Shown here: positions 47,491 through 56,328 of the stretch, in pieces
Position numbering within the stretch: position 1 is the stretch's first letter
Layout of the letters: each line of letters starts with the position of its first letter
Assembly (NCBI RefSeq): GCF_013177735.1
Contig: NZ_WOEZ01000036.1
Coordinates: 62,001 to 126,000 of the forward strand
Source: Paraburkholderia elongata
GTDB taxonomy: Bacteria > Pseudomonadota > Gammaproteobacteria > Burkholderiales > Burkholderiaceae
Direction: 5' to 3'
Length of the DNA stretch: 64,000 nucleotides
The notes under the pieces: model-generated
The model's database searches: none
What the model saw: the letters and a program-made list of their open reading frames with translations, nothing else
What the model was told of the DNA's origin: nothing
Program-made: the position numbers and the translations under genes

Positions 47491-48161
47491 TTGTGCGGTG
47501 ACCTTGCAAGGAGCGGTTCAATCAACGGTTCAACAAGGTCGAACCCTCGCAACTGCGGCAGCCATCGAGCCGGAATACCGTCCAAACCAAACTTGATTCC
47601 GGCCAACCCGCACGCGACCGCCGCAGTCGTGTCCATATCCTGTCCGAACAGGATCGCAGTCCGGGCAACATCCTCGAACGATTCTGCTTCCAGTGCCTAG
47701 CGTGCCGACCATATCGTATCAAGCACGTAACCAGTCCCACGCGGTTGATCGGTCTTCGAAAAGCTGCGGAGCACGTTAAGTTCGGCCAGAAACGTCTTTC
47801 GTCCCTGCTGATCGGACCAGACGCGGTAGATTCCTTCCAGACGTTGGTCAGCCCACACCCACGGGTCCGGCAGCTTCTGCAAATAGCCCCGTGCGATGAG
47901 AACGTAGAACGCGCATGCCACCTGTGAACGGGCGTGTGCGTGTGTCGGCAACGATTGAAGATGGGCTTCGCGAACCAACGAATCGTCGGGACCGATGTGC
48001 CACAACGCCAGCGGTAGGACGCACATCAAGCCACCGTTTCCGTTGCTCCAACCGCGTCGCGGTTCACTCGTCCGTTTCCGGTCCTCCTCGACAGCAGTCT
48101 TCGCTTCGGCGAGGATCGCGTCAACTTCATCGCCCTCGCCATATGCAAAGAGCATTCGCAT
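47491..48161 (-). pseudogene. ADP-ribosylglycohydrolase remnant with in-frame stop (copy 1)
   Basis: The frame from 48161 gives 154 codons including SNGNGGLMCVLPLALWHIG and THAHARSQVACAFYVLIARG, typical of the middle of ADP-ribosylglycohydrolases. It meets a TAG at 47698-47700 and then continues in the same frame for about 68 codons (FGQDMDTTAAVACGLAGIKF) to a TGA. The metal-binding DxDT of the C-terminus is kept. The N-terminal metal site, about 80-100 residues, is missing upstream. The gene is thus 5'-truncated and interrupted. The family removes ADP-ribose from proteins or nucleic acids. Confidence 0.8.
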
Positions 48162-48165
48162 GATT

Positions 48166-48498
48166 TCACGAACTGTGATCTTCAGCGGCGTCGAATCTCT
48201 GTCGAACCAGCGACATCGTTCCTCTTAACCGGTGCTCGTCAGGAATTCGACCACGACACTGCTGTTCGTTATCTTGCTGCTCACGCTGCCCCCCCTTCTG
48301 TTGTTGTTCGACCGCCATATCGACCAGGATGTCCGCAGTCCGTGCGCAAACCCGCGACATGCTGTGGTCCCGAGCCTCAAGAAAGCCCCACGTAAGGAAA
48401 CGATATCCGTTGTTGCATATGGCAATCGCCATGCAGCCGACGCAGGCGATCAAGCAAGTCAGCGAAGTTAGATTGCCAACGCGCTGGGGGTCGCCCAC
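48166..48498 (-). CDS. Possible small membrane protein of the island
   Basis: A 110-residue frame starting at GTG. It has a hydrophobic stretch (LTSLTCLIACVGCMAIAICN, about residues 10-29) followed by a charged, Gln-rich part (VEQQQKGGQREQQDNEQQ). The composition suggests a real membrane-anchored protein, but there is no clear ribosome binding site and the C-terminus runs up to the start of the ADP-ribosylglycohydrolase remnant. An overlapping plus-strand ORF at 48232-48471 is equally hydrophobic. Treat as tentative. Confidence 0.35.
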   Translation of the reverse strand: MGDPQRVGNLTSLTCLIACVGCMAIAICNNGYRFLTWGFLEARDHSMSRVCARTADILVDMAVEQQQKGGQREQQDNEQQCRGRIPDEHRLRGTMSLVRQRFDAAEDHSS

Positions 48499-48509
48499 GT
48501 TTGCATTGG

Positions 48510-48665
48510 CTGCCAGTCGGCCTGAACCGACTGCTGAACATCGAGACGTGGAAGCGACCTGACGATCTTCATCGTTTCGAGACTGACAGTTACCACGCGC
48601 TGGAACAGTTCCAAACGCAGGTTATCAGGGAATATCTCGGTCTGACCAACCCACCATCAGGGTGA
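48510..48665 (+). pseudogene. C-terminal fragment of an unidentified gene
   Basis: The plus frame reads HWLPVGLNRLLNIETWKRPD, then HRFETDSYHALEQFQTQVIR and ends GLTNPPSG before a TGA at 48663-48665. The sequence has protein-like composition but no start within the island. Its end overlaps the stop of the convergent gene at 48657. The parent family is not recognised. Confidence 0.4.
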
Positions 48666-48938
48666 TTGCTTTAAAAAACGTGGCTCGATTACATGAGCCA
48701 GCTTCTCCAACGCAAGACGAGGGTTCCCGTCGTCGAGAAGCCGTCTAGAAATGACAATTGCTTCTTCATCGAAGGCATCAAGCACAAGAAGCCGTTCAGC
48801 ATGGTCGATCAGGTCAAGCACTTTCCCGCACAGATCACCTGAATACCGACCGTGCACAGCAGCAAGCGCTTCCTCCCGCAACTCTGACAAGCGTTGCCCT
48901 AGGTCTGATGCCGTGGTTGGTTGAAAGCCCCATGCCAT
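48657..48938 (-). CDS. Small helical protein of unknown function
   Basis: A 93-residue protein from MAWGFQPTTA, chosen because GGAGG lies 5 nt before this ATG; an ATG 12 bp upstream is also in frame. It is predicted helical and acidic, with LREEALAAVHGRYSGDLCGK and HAERLLVLDAFDEEAIVIS. No signal peptide or known motif is visible. It is in the right part of the island, near the second integrase remnant. It could be an immunity or regulatory protein, but nothing in the sequence shows this. Confidence 0.6.
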   Translation of the reverse strand: MAWGFQPTTASDLGQRLSELREEALAAVHGRYSGDLCGKVLDLIDHAERLLVLDAFDEEAIVISRRLLDDGNPRLALEKLAHVIEPRFLKQSP

Positions 48939-49114
48939 GTTCGCCTCCATTGATGCCACACCATCGTACCGCACCCGCACTCGGCGTGTGTCACGCAACA
49001 AGCTCTACCGCCATACGGCATAGGGGGTCGCCACTGGCAATGCCATGCCCGCAACAGGGCCGTGGCTGATCACGTGTACTAGCAGACAGTGGTCGTGTTG
49101 TTCGGTTGATGTCG

Positions 49115-49300
49115 TCAACGGGAATGAATCTCTGACAATGAGGACTGAGGGACCGACGAAGTAAGGGCTGCCTGAATGTTTTCAAGCGAACGAACCACAT
49201 CCCCGGCATCAAGACTGACGTAGTGTCGGTGAAGCACGTCGGAACGTTTCGGGGCGTGTCCCAGAATCCGTCGCGAGATGGCGTCTTCCGCGCACCACTT
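49115..49300 (-). pseudogene. C-terminal fragment of a second tyrosine recombinase
   Basis: The minus frame reads [20 protein letters not shown] and continues RHYVSLDAGDV, which is the end of a phage-type integrase with the late His (LGH) and the nucleophile Tyr. The rest of the gene is absent. It lies about 200 bp from the right attachment site, so another element once used the same or a nearby site. Confidence 0.75.
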
Positions 49301-49368
49301 CATCTACCGTGAACCGAGACGGTCAGGTAAAGTTGCGACTTGCGTAGTCAGGATTGTTGTGCAAGTCC

Positions 49369-49404
49369 GGTCCAAACGCTGTCCAAATTCATTAACCAAT
49401 TTGG
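49369..49404. repeat. Possible integrase arm-type sites near attR
   Basis: CCAAATT (49383-49389) and AATTTGG (49398-49404) form an inverted repeat. The 11-mer TGTCCAAATTC also occurs near the integrase start, around 42799-42809. Shared short repeats at both island ends are typical of recombinase arm sites. Confidence 0.45.
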
Positions 49405-49478
49405 TCAAGATCGAACAGATCTCAGCCCGCAAGTCATTGATTTATAAGACCGTCACCCAAGGCTATGAACGGCATCCA

Positions 49479-49574
49479 GACATGTGCACGGCGGTAGATC
49501 GCGGAATGACGATCACCGATGTGAAAGTGCTGGAGAAGCACGGCGGCAAGTCGGGGGATCAGGTGGCGGTTTGA
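49479..49574 (+). pseudogene. Duplicated moaC 3' end (attR)
   Basis: The frame [20 protein letters not shown] continues to GDQVAV and a TGA, repeating the last 30 codons of moaC. Bases 49506-49546 are identical to 42618-42658. This is most simply the displaced native end of moaC, and so marks the right edge of the island. Confidence 0.9.
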
Positions 49575-49643
49575 TGCCGGCCAACGTCATCGCCCCGCTC
49601 CACCCCTACGGTTACGGCTAACGCTACAAAACGACAGCGCGGC

Positions 49644-51428
49644 TCAATCCTCGTCGCTGTCGTCGTCCGGATTGACGTCGCCCGGTGGCATGCCGTAGCG
49701 CTTGACCAGTTCCGCCTTGAAACCGGCCAACGTCTTTTGCTCGTCGCACAGCTGATACAGGTAGGCCAACTGCGATGGCCAGTCCTTCAACTCCTGAGCA
49801 AAGATCTTCAGGCGCTCGACGGTGTCGAATGCGCCCGCCGTATCGCCGCCCAGTGCCTGCAGCACCGCGTACCGGCGCAGCACGGTTTCGCCCGGCAACA
49901 GCGCAAGCGCCTGCTTGTGCATGGCGAGCTTGTGTTGCAGGTTCATCGAGTTCATGGGCTCCAACGTTGCAAGACCATACTCGCCCCACGCCTGGAACAG
50001 GAACGACGGGTCCGCCCGATACTGCTCAGCAGGACGCGAGCCGTAATACAGCACCTCGGAGCGCGCGTAATCCTTGTACACCGGATACAGCGCAGCCAGC
50101 CCACCGAACACGACAACCACGAACGCACCGAATGACAGGCGGGCAGGCACGAGCCGCAGCGGCCGTGTCTCGAGCAAGCCGAACACGAACATCGCCGGCA
50201 GCAGGAAGAACATGTACTGCTGCGGATACTCGACCAGCGCATGCATGACCAGCACGCCGATCAGCGCGATACCGAACACGCGCGCGGCGCTCTGCGGTGC
50301 GCGGACCACGCGCACCAGCCACGTGATCAGGCCGAACAGCACGATCGCGAGACCGATCAAACCGGTTTTCGCGAGCAGGTCGATGAAGATGTCGTGCGAG
50401 TTGTTCGCAATCTCGACGCCGCCCAGCGACTTCACATACTCGAACTGGTAACTCGGAAACTCGCCCCAGCCGACACCCAGTAGCGGATGCGCCTTGAACA
50501 TCGTCCAGCCGTATTTCCACAGCGCAAGGCGCGGCGCGATCTGGCCTGCGTCCTTGAAGCGCTCTGCCGCCGACTGCCCAAGTTCCAGGTGATAGTGCAC
50601 ATTGGCCCAGCGGATCAATGCATTGACGACGAAGAACAGCACCGCCAACGCGATCGGGATCAGCCATTCGCGATTGCTGCGGCGAAGAAGCGGCTGACTG
50701 CGCGTCTGCGCGAAGGCCATCCAGAAACCCGCCACCACGACCACGCCCATCTGCAGCCAGGGGCCGCGCGACACGGTCAGCGCAAGTCCAATGGCGAAAA
50801 TCGTCGACACGAGCAGCCAGATGCTGACGGCAATGCGGCGTGTCTGCACGAGGAACAGCGCACCCGCCATCGCGAATGCGATATAGGTGGCGAGGTGATT
50901 CGCCTGCGCCATATTGCCGAACGGCCGGCGCTCGACGGTCACGTTATAGGCGACGACCAGCGGCGACACGCGCGCTTCGAGGTGAAACAACTGGATCACC
51001 TGGCAGAACACCGCAAACAGGCCGCCGACGATCAACGCCCCGGCCGCCCAGCGCAGCGCTGTTTCGTTCAGCTTGGCGCGCGTGAAACCGTAGCCGGCGT
51101 GCGTCGCCATGAATGCGGCGAGCAGGTAACCGCCGCCGAGCCAGTTCATCGACGGCTGCGAGACCGGCAGCAGCACCGACTGCGCCACCAGCACCAGCCC
51201 GAACAGCAAGGGCACCAGCGCGACAACCGGCGACGCGAACGTCACGCGCGGGCTTGCCGTCGACACCAGCAGCACGACACCCGCGCCGGTCAGCAGATAC
51301 AGCGCGAGCGCCGTGAATTCAGCGTAGAAGGTCGGAATCGGATATGTGTGGCCGACGACTGCATAAGGCAGCACCAACGCAAGAGACAACAGAATGAGAG
51401 ACAGGTAGCGCGCAAATGGGGTGGGCAT
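49644..51428 (-). CDS. PglL-type protein O-oligosaccharyltransferase / O-antigen ligase family membrane protein
   Basis: A polytopic inner-membrane protein of 594 residues from MPTPFARYLS, with about 12 hydrophobic helices. The Wzy_C region has PFGNMAQANHLATYIAF, SRGPWLQMG and the periplasmic loop HPLLGVGWGEFPSYQFEYVK with SHDIFIDLLAKTG. A C-terminal soluble part (about residues 480-594) resembles the TPR-like tail of PglL enzymes. It lies upstream of the next minus gene end and just downstream of pilA, the arrangement of pilin-linked glycosyltransferases. It probably transfers an oligosaccharide to proteins, pilin included. Confidence 0.88.
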   Translation of the reverse strand: MPTPFARYLSLILLSLALVLPYAVVGHTYPIPTFYAEFTALALYLLTGAGVVLLVSTASPRVTFASPVVALVPLLFGLVLVAQSVLLPVSQPSMNWLGGGYLLAAFMATHAGYGFTRAKLNETALRWAAGALIVGGLFAVFCQVIQLFHLEARVSPLVVAYNVTVERRPFGNMAQANHLATYIAFAMAGALFLVQTRRIAVSIWLLVSTIFAIGLALTVSRGPWLQMGVVVVAGFWMAFAQTRSQPLLRRSNREWLIPIALAVLFFVVNALIRWANVHYHLELGQSAAERFKDAGQIAPRLALWKYGWTMFKAHPLLGVGWGEFPSYQFEYVKSLGGVEIANNSHDIFIDLLAKTGLIGLAIVLFGLITWLVRVVRAPQSAARVFGIALIGVLVMHALVEYPQQYMFFLLPAMFVFGLLETRPLRLVPARLSFGAFVVVVFGGLAALYPVYKDYARSEVLYYGSRPAEQYRADPSFLFQAWGEYGLATLEPMNSMNLQHKLAMHKQALALLPGETVLRRYAVLQALGGDTAGAFDTVERLKIFAQELKDWPSQLAYLYQLCDEQKTLAGFKAELVKRYGMPPGDVNPDDDSDED

Positions 51429-51574
51429 CGAATAACCGGAGGGCGTCAGCAACCGGCGCACTATACAAAAAAATTCTCCTGCTGTGCGCCGGCTGGGCTG
51501 AAATATCCCGAAAATCAGCCTTTTACGTTCGGATAACAACTCACCCGATCGTCCGCCCTATTGCTTAAGAGCGC

Positions 51575-52198
51575 TTACGAGCGGCACTCCGGTGGTGCAA
51601 GATTCGACGGCAAGGACGGCGCATCGGCAGGTGCGGGCCCGGCGCCTGGCGCTGGCAACGAGCAGGCCGTCTTGCCGCCAGCAAAACATTCCCAGGTCAC
51701 CGCACCCGCCTGCACGGCGCCCTTGCTCAAAGCGACTCGCGCAGTCGGCGCGTCGGCATTGTCCGGCACCGAGGGCACCAGGATCAGCGTGTTCGACCCG
51801 GCAGGCGCGACGCGTGTCGTGAAAGCGACGGTGATCTGGCCGGTGTCATCGTCCACATGAACGGATTCAACGTTGCGGGTGGCAGGCGGCGATGCATAAC
51901 CGCCGCCAAACGCATTGCCGCTGGCGGCGTTTTCAGACACCGCGAGCCGCGCGGATGCGGCCAGCGAGAGCCCCTCGCCTACGCGGCTGCGGGCCAGATA
52001 GTCCTGATACGCCGGAATCGCATAGGCCGCGATTACGCCGACGATCGCCAGCACGATCATCAACTCGATCAGCGTGAAACCGAAGCTAAAGCAGCGGCAG
52101 GCGCGTGCGAGCGGCGCGGTCCAGCGCGCTCGTTCGAACGCGTGCCTTGGGGAAAGTGTGGACTGTGAATAAGGGGAATACGGCAAAGTAACGATCAT
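51575..52198 (-). CDS. pilA: Type IV pilin (PilA-like) with a long leader
   Basis: A pilin of 207 residues. The prepilin peptidase site is [21 protein letters not shown], with Gly40 before Phe41 and the conserved Glu at mature position 5. The leader of 40 residues is much longer than the usual 5-10, but a strong GAGGAG lies 7 nt before the ATG, which supports this start. The C-terminal domain has a Cys pair ([11 protein letters not shown]) and ends in a Pro/Ala-rich tail. It is followed by the PglL-type gene, so the pilin may be glycosylated. Confidence 0.9.
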   Translation of the reverse strand: MIVTLPYSPYSQSTLSPRHAFERARWTAPLARACRCFSFGFTLIELMIVLAIVGVIAAYAIPAYQDYLARSRVGEGLSLAASARLAVSENAASGNAFGGGYASPPATRNVESVHVDDDTGQITVAFTTRVAPAGSNTLILVPSVPDNADAPTARVALSKGAVQAGAVTWECFAGGKTACSLPAPGAGPAPADAPSLPSNLAPPECRS

Positions 52199-52216
52199 CG
52201 GCAGGCTCCTCGAAAC

Positions 52217-52253
52217 GAAAAACGCCTGGCCCTCGAAGCGGGGACAGGCGTTT
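52217..52253 (-). terminator. Terminator downstream of the TerC-type gene
   Basis: AACGCCTG (52222-52229) pairs with CAGGCGTT (52246-52253), and on the minus strand a T-run (TTTTT) follows. It separates the TerC-type gene from pilA. Confidence 0.75.
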
Positions 52254-52403
52254 CAATCGTAGCCAGCGGTGCTCGTTCCACACAGTCAGCCAAATGGCTA
52301 ACGCTGCGCTAGTGCGGCGGAGGTCGGTGCGGGTACGGTTCTATGTTGAGGCCACGGCACCGTTGCCGTGACGCTTCCGGCTACGGCTCAGGCCGAGTTC
52401 AGC

Positions 52404-53108
52404 TTAAGTCGCCGCGCGCTTCGCATTGCGGCGCTTGAGCAGATAACCGAGGATCACGACGAACAGCGCGCAGGCGATGCTCATGCCGTACTCGGCTACC
52501 GGCGTATCGAGGATCGGCCAACGGTCGCCCGCCGGGTCGTTGATGATCAGACCGCCCGCGATCCAGCCGAGCAGCGCAGCGCCGAGCGTGATGACGATCG
52601 GAAAGCGGTCGAGCAGCTTCAGCACCAACTGGCTGCCCCACACGATCAGCGGAATGCTCACCACCAGGCCGAAAATCACCAGCGCGAGGCGATGTCCGGG
52701 ATCGGCCGCCTCGGCCGCGCCCGCAATCGCGATCACGTTGTCGAGACTCATCACCGCGTCCGCGAGGATGATGGTCTTGATCGCCAAGATGAGCTTGTCG
52801 GCCGGCTTGATGTTCTCGTGAATATCGTGCGCGGGTGCCATCAGGCGCACGCCGATCCACAGCAGCAACAAGCCGCCTGCAAATTTCAGCAGCGGCACGT
52901 CGAGCAGCGCCACGGCAAACGCAATCAGCGCCACGCGCAGCACAATCGCGCCGGAAGTGCCCCACAGCACGCCCTTGGTACGCTGCTCAGCCGGCAGGTT
53001 GCGGCAGGCAAGCGCGATCACCACGGCATTGTCGCCACCCAGCAGAATGTCGATGACGATGATCTGAATGACTGCGCCCCAATGGAGCGTGGCGAAGAAT
53101 TCGAGCAT
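52404..53108 (-). CDS. TerC-family integral membrane protein (YjbE type)
   Basis: A membrane protein of 234 residues starting MLEFFATLHW, with about seven helices. Two repeats carry the conserved acidic motifs: DILLGGDNAVVIALA and DAVMSLDNVIAIAG. TerC-family proteins are linked to metal-ion export, often manganese, and to tellurite resistance; recent work ties some to exported metalloprotein loading. No tellurite genes are adjacent. It is 143 bp downstream of sucD but separated from it by a terminator. Confidence 0.88.
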   Translation of the reverse strand: MLEFFATLHWGAVIQIIVIDILLGGDNAVVIALACRNLPAEQRTKGVLWGTSGAIVLRVALIAFAVALLDVPLLKFAGGLLLLWIGVRLMAPAHDIHENIKPADKLILAIKTIILADAVMSLDNVIAIAGAAEAADPGHRLALVIFGLVVSIPLIVWGSQLVLKLLDRFPIVITLGAALLGWIAGGLIINDPAGDRWPILDTPVAEYGMSIACALFVVILGYLLKRRNAKRAAT

Positions 53109-53143
53109 GAGTGATGAATAAGAAGGAATCGGACGCGCGGGCA

Positions 53144-53181
53144 ATAAAAAAGCGGAGGAGTCTACACTCCCCCGCTTTTTA
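53144..53181 (-). terminator. Terminator of the sucCD operon
   Basis: AAAAAGCGGAGGAGT and ACTCCCCCGCTTTTT form a long stem with one mismatch around a short loop, with A/T runs on both sides. It follows the sucD stop by about 70 bp on the minus strand. Confidence 0.88.
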
Positions 53182-53251
53182 AGACTGCCGGCTCACGAAA
53201 GGGTTTCGTAAGCGTATCAAAAACGCGCCGTGACTGCGCGCGAATTTCGAT

Positions 53252-54133
53252 TTACAGCATCGCCTTCAGAAGACGCGCCATTTCCGACGGGTTCTTCGTG
53301 ACCGTGATGCCGCAGGCTTCCATGATCTCCAGCTTGGCTTCAGCCGTGTCCGCACCGCCCGAGATCAGCGCGCCGGCGTGGCCCATGCGCTTGCCCGGAG
53401 GCGCCGTGACGCCGGCGATGAAACCAACCACCGGCTTCTTCATGTTGTCCTTGATCCACTCAGCAGCGTTCGCTTCGTCCGGACCGCCGATCTCGCCGAT
53501 CATGATGACGGCGTCCGTTTCCGGATCGTCGTTGAACATCTTCATCACGTCGATGTGCTTCAGACCGTTGATCGGGTCGCCGCCGATACCGACTGCCGAC
53601 GATTGGCCGAGGCCGATCGCCGTCAATTGGCCGACTGCTTCATACGTCAGCGTGCCCGAACGCGACACGACGCCGATGCGGCCCTTGCGGTGGATGTGAC
53701 CCGGCATGATGCCGATCTTCAGCTCGTCCGGCGTGATCGTGCCCGGGCAGTTCGGTCCGAGCAGCAGCGTCTTGCGGTTTTCGCGACGCATACGGTCCTT
53801 GACCTCGATCATGTCGCGGACGGGGATGCCTTCCGTGATACAGATCGCCAGATCCAGATCGGCTTCGACCGCTTCCCAGATCGCAGCCGCAGCGCCTGCC
53901 GGCGGCACGTAAATCACCGACACGGTTGCGCCCGTTTCAGCCTTGGCTTCAGCGACGCTAGCGTAGATAGGAATGCCTTCGAAATCTTCGCCGGCCTTCT
54001 TCGGGTTCACGCCCGCAACATACGCTTCACGGCCGTTTGCATATTCACGGCAAGCACGCGTGTGGAACTGACCGGTCTTGCCGGTGATGCCCTGCGTGAT
54101 GACCTTGGTGTCTTTGTTAATCAGAATCGACAT
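53252..54133 (-). CDS. sucD: Succinate-CoA ligase (ADP-forming) alpha subunit
   Basis: The alpha subunit (293 residues) binds CoA and carries the phosphohistidine of succinyl-CoA synthetase in the TCA cycle. The CoA-binding GITGKTGQFHTRACREYANG and the catalytic His252 in GKRMGHAGALISGG are present. It lies 111 bp after sucC on the same strand and the two form the standard heteromeric enzyme. The terminator at 53144-53181 ends the operon. Length is normal. Confidence 0.97.
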   Translation of the reverse strand: MSILINKDTKVITQGITGKTGQFHTRACREYANGREAYVAGVNPKKAGEDFEGIPIYASVAEAKAETGATVSVIYVPPAGAAAAIWEAVEADLDLAICITEGIPVRDMIEVKDRMRRENRKTLLLGPNCPGTITPDELKIGIMPGHIHRKGRIGVVSRSGTLTYEAVGQLTAIGLGQSSAVGIGGDPINGLKHIDVMKMFNDDPETDAVIMIGEIGGPDEANAAEWIKDNMKKPVVGFIAGVTAPPGKRMGHAGALISGGADTAEAKLEIMEACGITVTKNPSEMARLLKAML

Positions 54134-54244
54134 GTATTGACCTCTGTTCGTTTGGCGTCGCGCTGTTGCGCCCTAAGGCAGAATGTTCTTCGCCCGCGTC
54201 GCTCACGCGCCGCCATTCGTAATCCTGGTAAACGCTCGGCTGGC

Positions 54245-55414
54245 TTACGCCTTGCCCGAAGCGGCCGCGACGACCTTCTGAGCAGCTTCTTCCATGCTGT
54301 CCGCCGAAATGATCGGCAGACCGGATTCAGCGAGCATCTTCTTGCCCAGGTCTTCGTTCGTGCCCTTCATGCGCACGACGAGCGGCACCTGCAAATGAAC
54401 CGCCTTCGACGCGGCGATCACGCCTTCCGCGATCACGTCGCAACGCATGATGCCGCCGAAGATGTTGACCAGGATCGCCGTCAGGTTCGGGTTCGTCAGC
54501 ATCAGCTTGAACGCTTCCGTGACCTTCTCGGTCGTGGCGCCACCGCCCACGTCCAGGAAGTTCGCCGGTTCGCCGCCGAACAGCTTGATGGTGTCCATCG
54601 TCGCCATGGCCAGACCTGCGCCGTTCACGAGGCAGCCGATGTTGCCGTCGAGCGAGATGTACGCGAGGTCGAACTTCGACGCTTCGACTTCAGCCGGATT
54701 TTCTTCGTCCAGATCGCGATACGCGACGATTTCCGGGTGACGGAACAGTGCGTTCGAATCGAAGTTGAATTTCGCATCAAGCGCGATGACCTTGCCGTCG
54801 CCGGTCAGGATCAGCGGGTTGATTTCGGCCAGCGATGAGTCGGTTTCCCAGAATGCCTTGTACAGGCCTTGCAGGATCGCGCGTGCTTGCGGCAGCGAAG
54901 CGGCGGGCACGCCGATCTTCGTGGCGAGCTCGTCGGCTTCAGCGTCTTTCAGACCGGTCGACGGATCGACGGCGATCTTGTGGATCAGCTCAGGCGTCTT
55001 TTCCGCGACTTCTTCGACGTCCATGCCGCCTTCGCTCGATGCCATCACGACGATCTTCTGCGAAACGCGATCGATCACGAGGCCGACATACAGTTCCTTC
55101 TTGATGTCAGCGCCTTCTTCGATCAGCAGACGATTCACCTTCTGGCCTTCCGGACCGGTCTGGTGCGTGACGAGCTGCATGCCGAGGATCTGGTTCGAGT
55201 ATTCACGAACCTGTTCCAGCGACTTGGCGACCTTCACGCCGCCGCCCTTGCCACGGCCACCCGCGTGGATCTGAGCCTTCACGACCCATACCGGGCCGCC
55301 GAGCTCTTCCGCGGCCTTGACCGCATCATCCACCGAGAAGACCGGCTTGCCGCGCGGTACCGCGACGCCGAATTTCCGCAGGATTTCCTTACCCTGGTAC
55401 TCGTGAATCTTCAT
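54245..55414 (-). CDS. sucC: Succinate-CoA ligase (ADP-forming) beta subunit
   Basis: The beta subunit (389 residues) supplies the ATP-grasp nucleotide site and binds succinate. It begins [20 protein letters not shown], the family start. Further motifs are [19 protein letters not shown], the metal site ALDAKFNFD and [15 protein letters not shown]. Its start codon overlaps the stop of the DUF2889 gene by 4 bp (ATGA), so translation is coupled to that gene. It precedes sucD. Confidence 0.97.
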   Translation of the reverse strand: MKIHEYQGKEILRKFGVAVPRGKPVFSVDDAVKAAEELGGPVWVVKAQIHAGGRGKGGGVKVAKSLEQVREYSNQILGMQLVTHQTGPEGQKVNRLLIEEGADIKKELYVGLVIDRVSQKIVVMASSEGGMDVEEVAEKTPELIHKIAVDPSTGLKDAEADELATKIGVPAASLPQARAILQGLYKAFWETDSSLAEINPLILTGDGKVIALDAKFNFDSNALFRHPEIVAYRDLDEENPAEVEASKFDLAYISLDGNIGCLVNGAGLAMATMDTIKLFGGEPANFLDVGGGATTEKVTEAFKLMLTNPNLTAILVNIFGGIMRCDVIAEGVIAASKAVHLQVPLVVRMKGTNEDLGKKMLAESGLPIISADSMEEAAQKVVAAASGKA

Positions 55415-56160
55415 GCGTGATTCCCTTCAGTCTGAGAGTTGGATTGAACATCGTTTCCGCTGCCGTCGTTCATGCCGGACGCGTTGCCGCCCTCACCTGT
55501 CTGCCGGGCTGCCCCGTCGCCTGACGATGCCGCGCGATCCGCTGTATACGGAGCGCGGCCATACCAGCGCGGATAAAACTGTTGCACCGCCTCGCCGTCG
55601 AAACGCAGCGCGTGGCAGCGTCCCAGCTGGAATGGCGGTTTGTTGTTGGAATGCTCGTCTGTGCTGTCTGCACTTTTGGCCTGCTCGGTCCCTGACTTTG
55701 CCGTTGCACCGGGCGTGCCTTCATTGGTGTTCCACACGTCGCCGGCAAATGCCTGGATTGCGGCGGTCGGCAAAAACGCGCACAACTCGGTGAGATGCGT
55801 GCAGCCAGCCGTGCCGGCCAGCAAACGGGCAGCATCGCGACGGAAGTTTTGGAACAGATTGAGCCCGATGAGGGCACGGTAGGCGGGATTGCTGGCTTGG
55901 CACAGCCCTGGATAGGGCACCCAGTCGGACGACGCTTCGGCGTCGACGACGTTGAGCTTGCGATCGATGGTGATGCGAAGCCAGAGTTCATGGATCGGCT
56001 GACCATTGGGCCGGATGCCCGACGCAAGCACCACATCGCGCGGTTTTTCGTCGGTCAAGCACGCTTCCACATCCCACAGGCCATCGGCTCGCTCATAGGC
56101 TTCCGCTCTGATTGCGCGACGGTGGCGCAACTGACGGGACACTGGCGGAGAGAGCGGCAT
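55411..56160 (-). CDS. DUF2889 domain protein, coupled to sucC
   Basis: A protein of 249 residues with the DUF2889 core: [45 protein letters not shown] and [20 protein letters not shown] later QFYPRWY is also conserved in such proteins. The C-terminal 40 residues are Gly/Ser/Asn-rich and look disordered. Its stop overlaps the sucC start by 4 bp, so it is the first gene of the sucCD operon. The function of DUF2889 is unknown. Confidence 0.87.
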   Translation of the reverse strand: MPLSPPVSRQLRHRRAIRAEAYERADGLWDVEACLTDEKPRDVVLASGIRPNGQPIHELWLRITIDRKLNVVDAEASSDWVPYPGLCQASNPAYRALIGLNLFQNFRRDAARLLAGTAGCTHLTELCAFLPTAAIQAFAGDVWNTNEGTPGATAKSGTEQAKSADSTDEHSNNKPPFQLGRCHALRFDGEAVQQFYPRWYGRAPYTADRAASSGDGAARQTGEGGNASGMNDGSGNDVQSNSQTEGNHA

Positions 56161-56328
56161 GCGGAAAGGAAAGGCCGGATTGGAAAACCCGTGAATTTTA
56201 GCATACTGGGTATTTGAGACAGGTCGGAATGCGCAGGGCCGCCCGGCGGGGCGGGGAACGCGGAAGGCCTTATCTCGAAGTGAGGCTGGCGGCGGGGTTC
56301 TGCCGCGGCCTGGCAGCGACTCGTTGCT

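Noticed and set aside
49278..49574. A 98-codon plus-strand gene ending in a MoaC-like sequence
   Set aside because: Only the last 30 codons match moaC; the upstream part is island DNA antisense to the integrase remnant, so this is an attachment-site remnant, not a gene.
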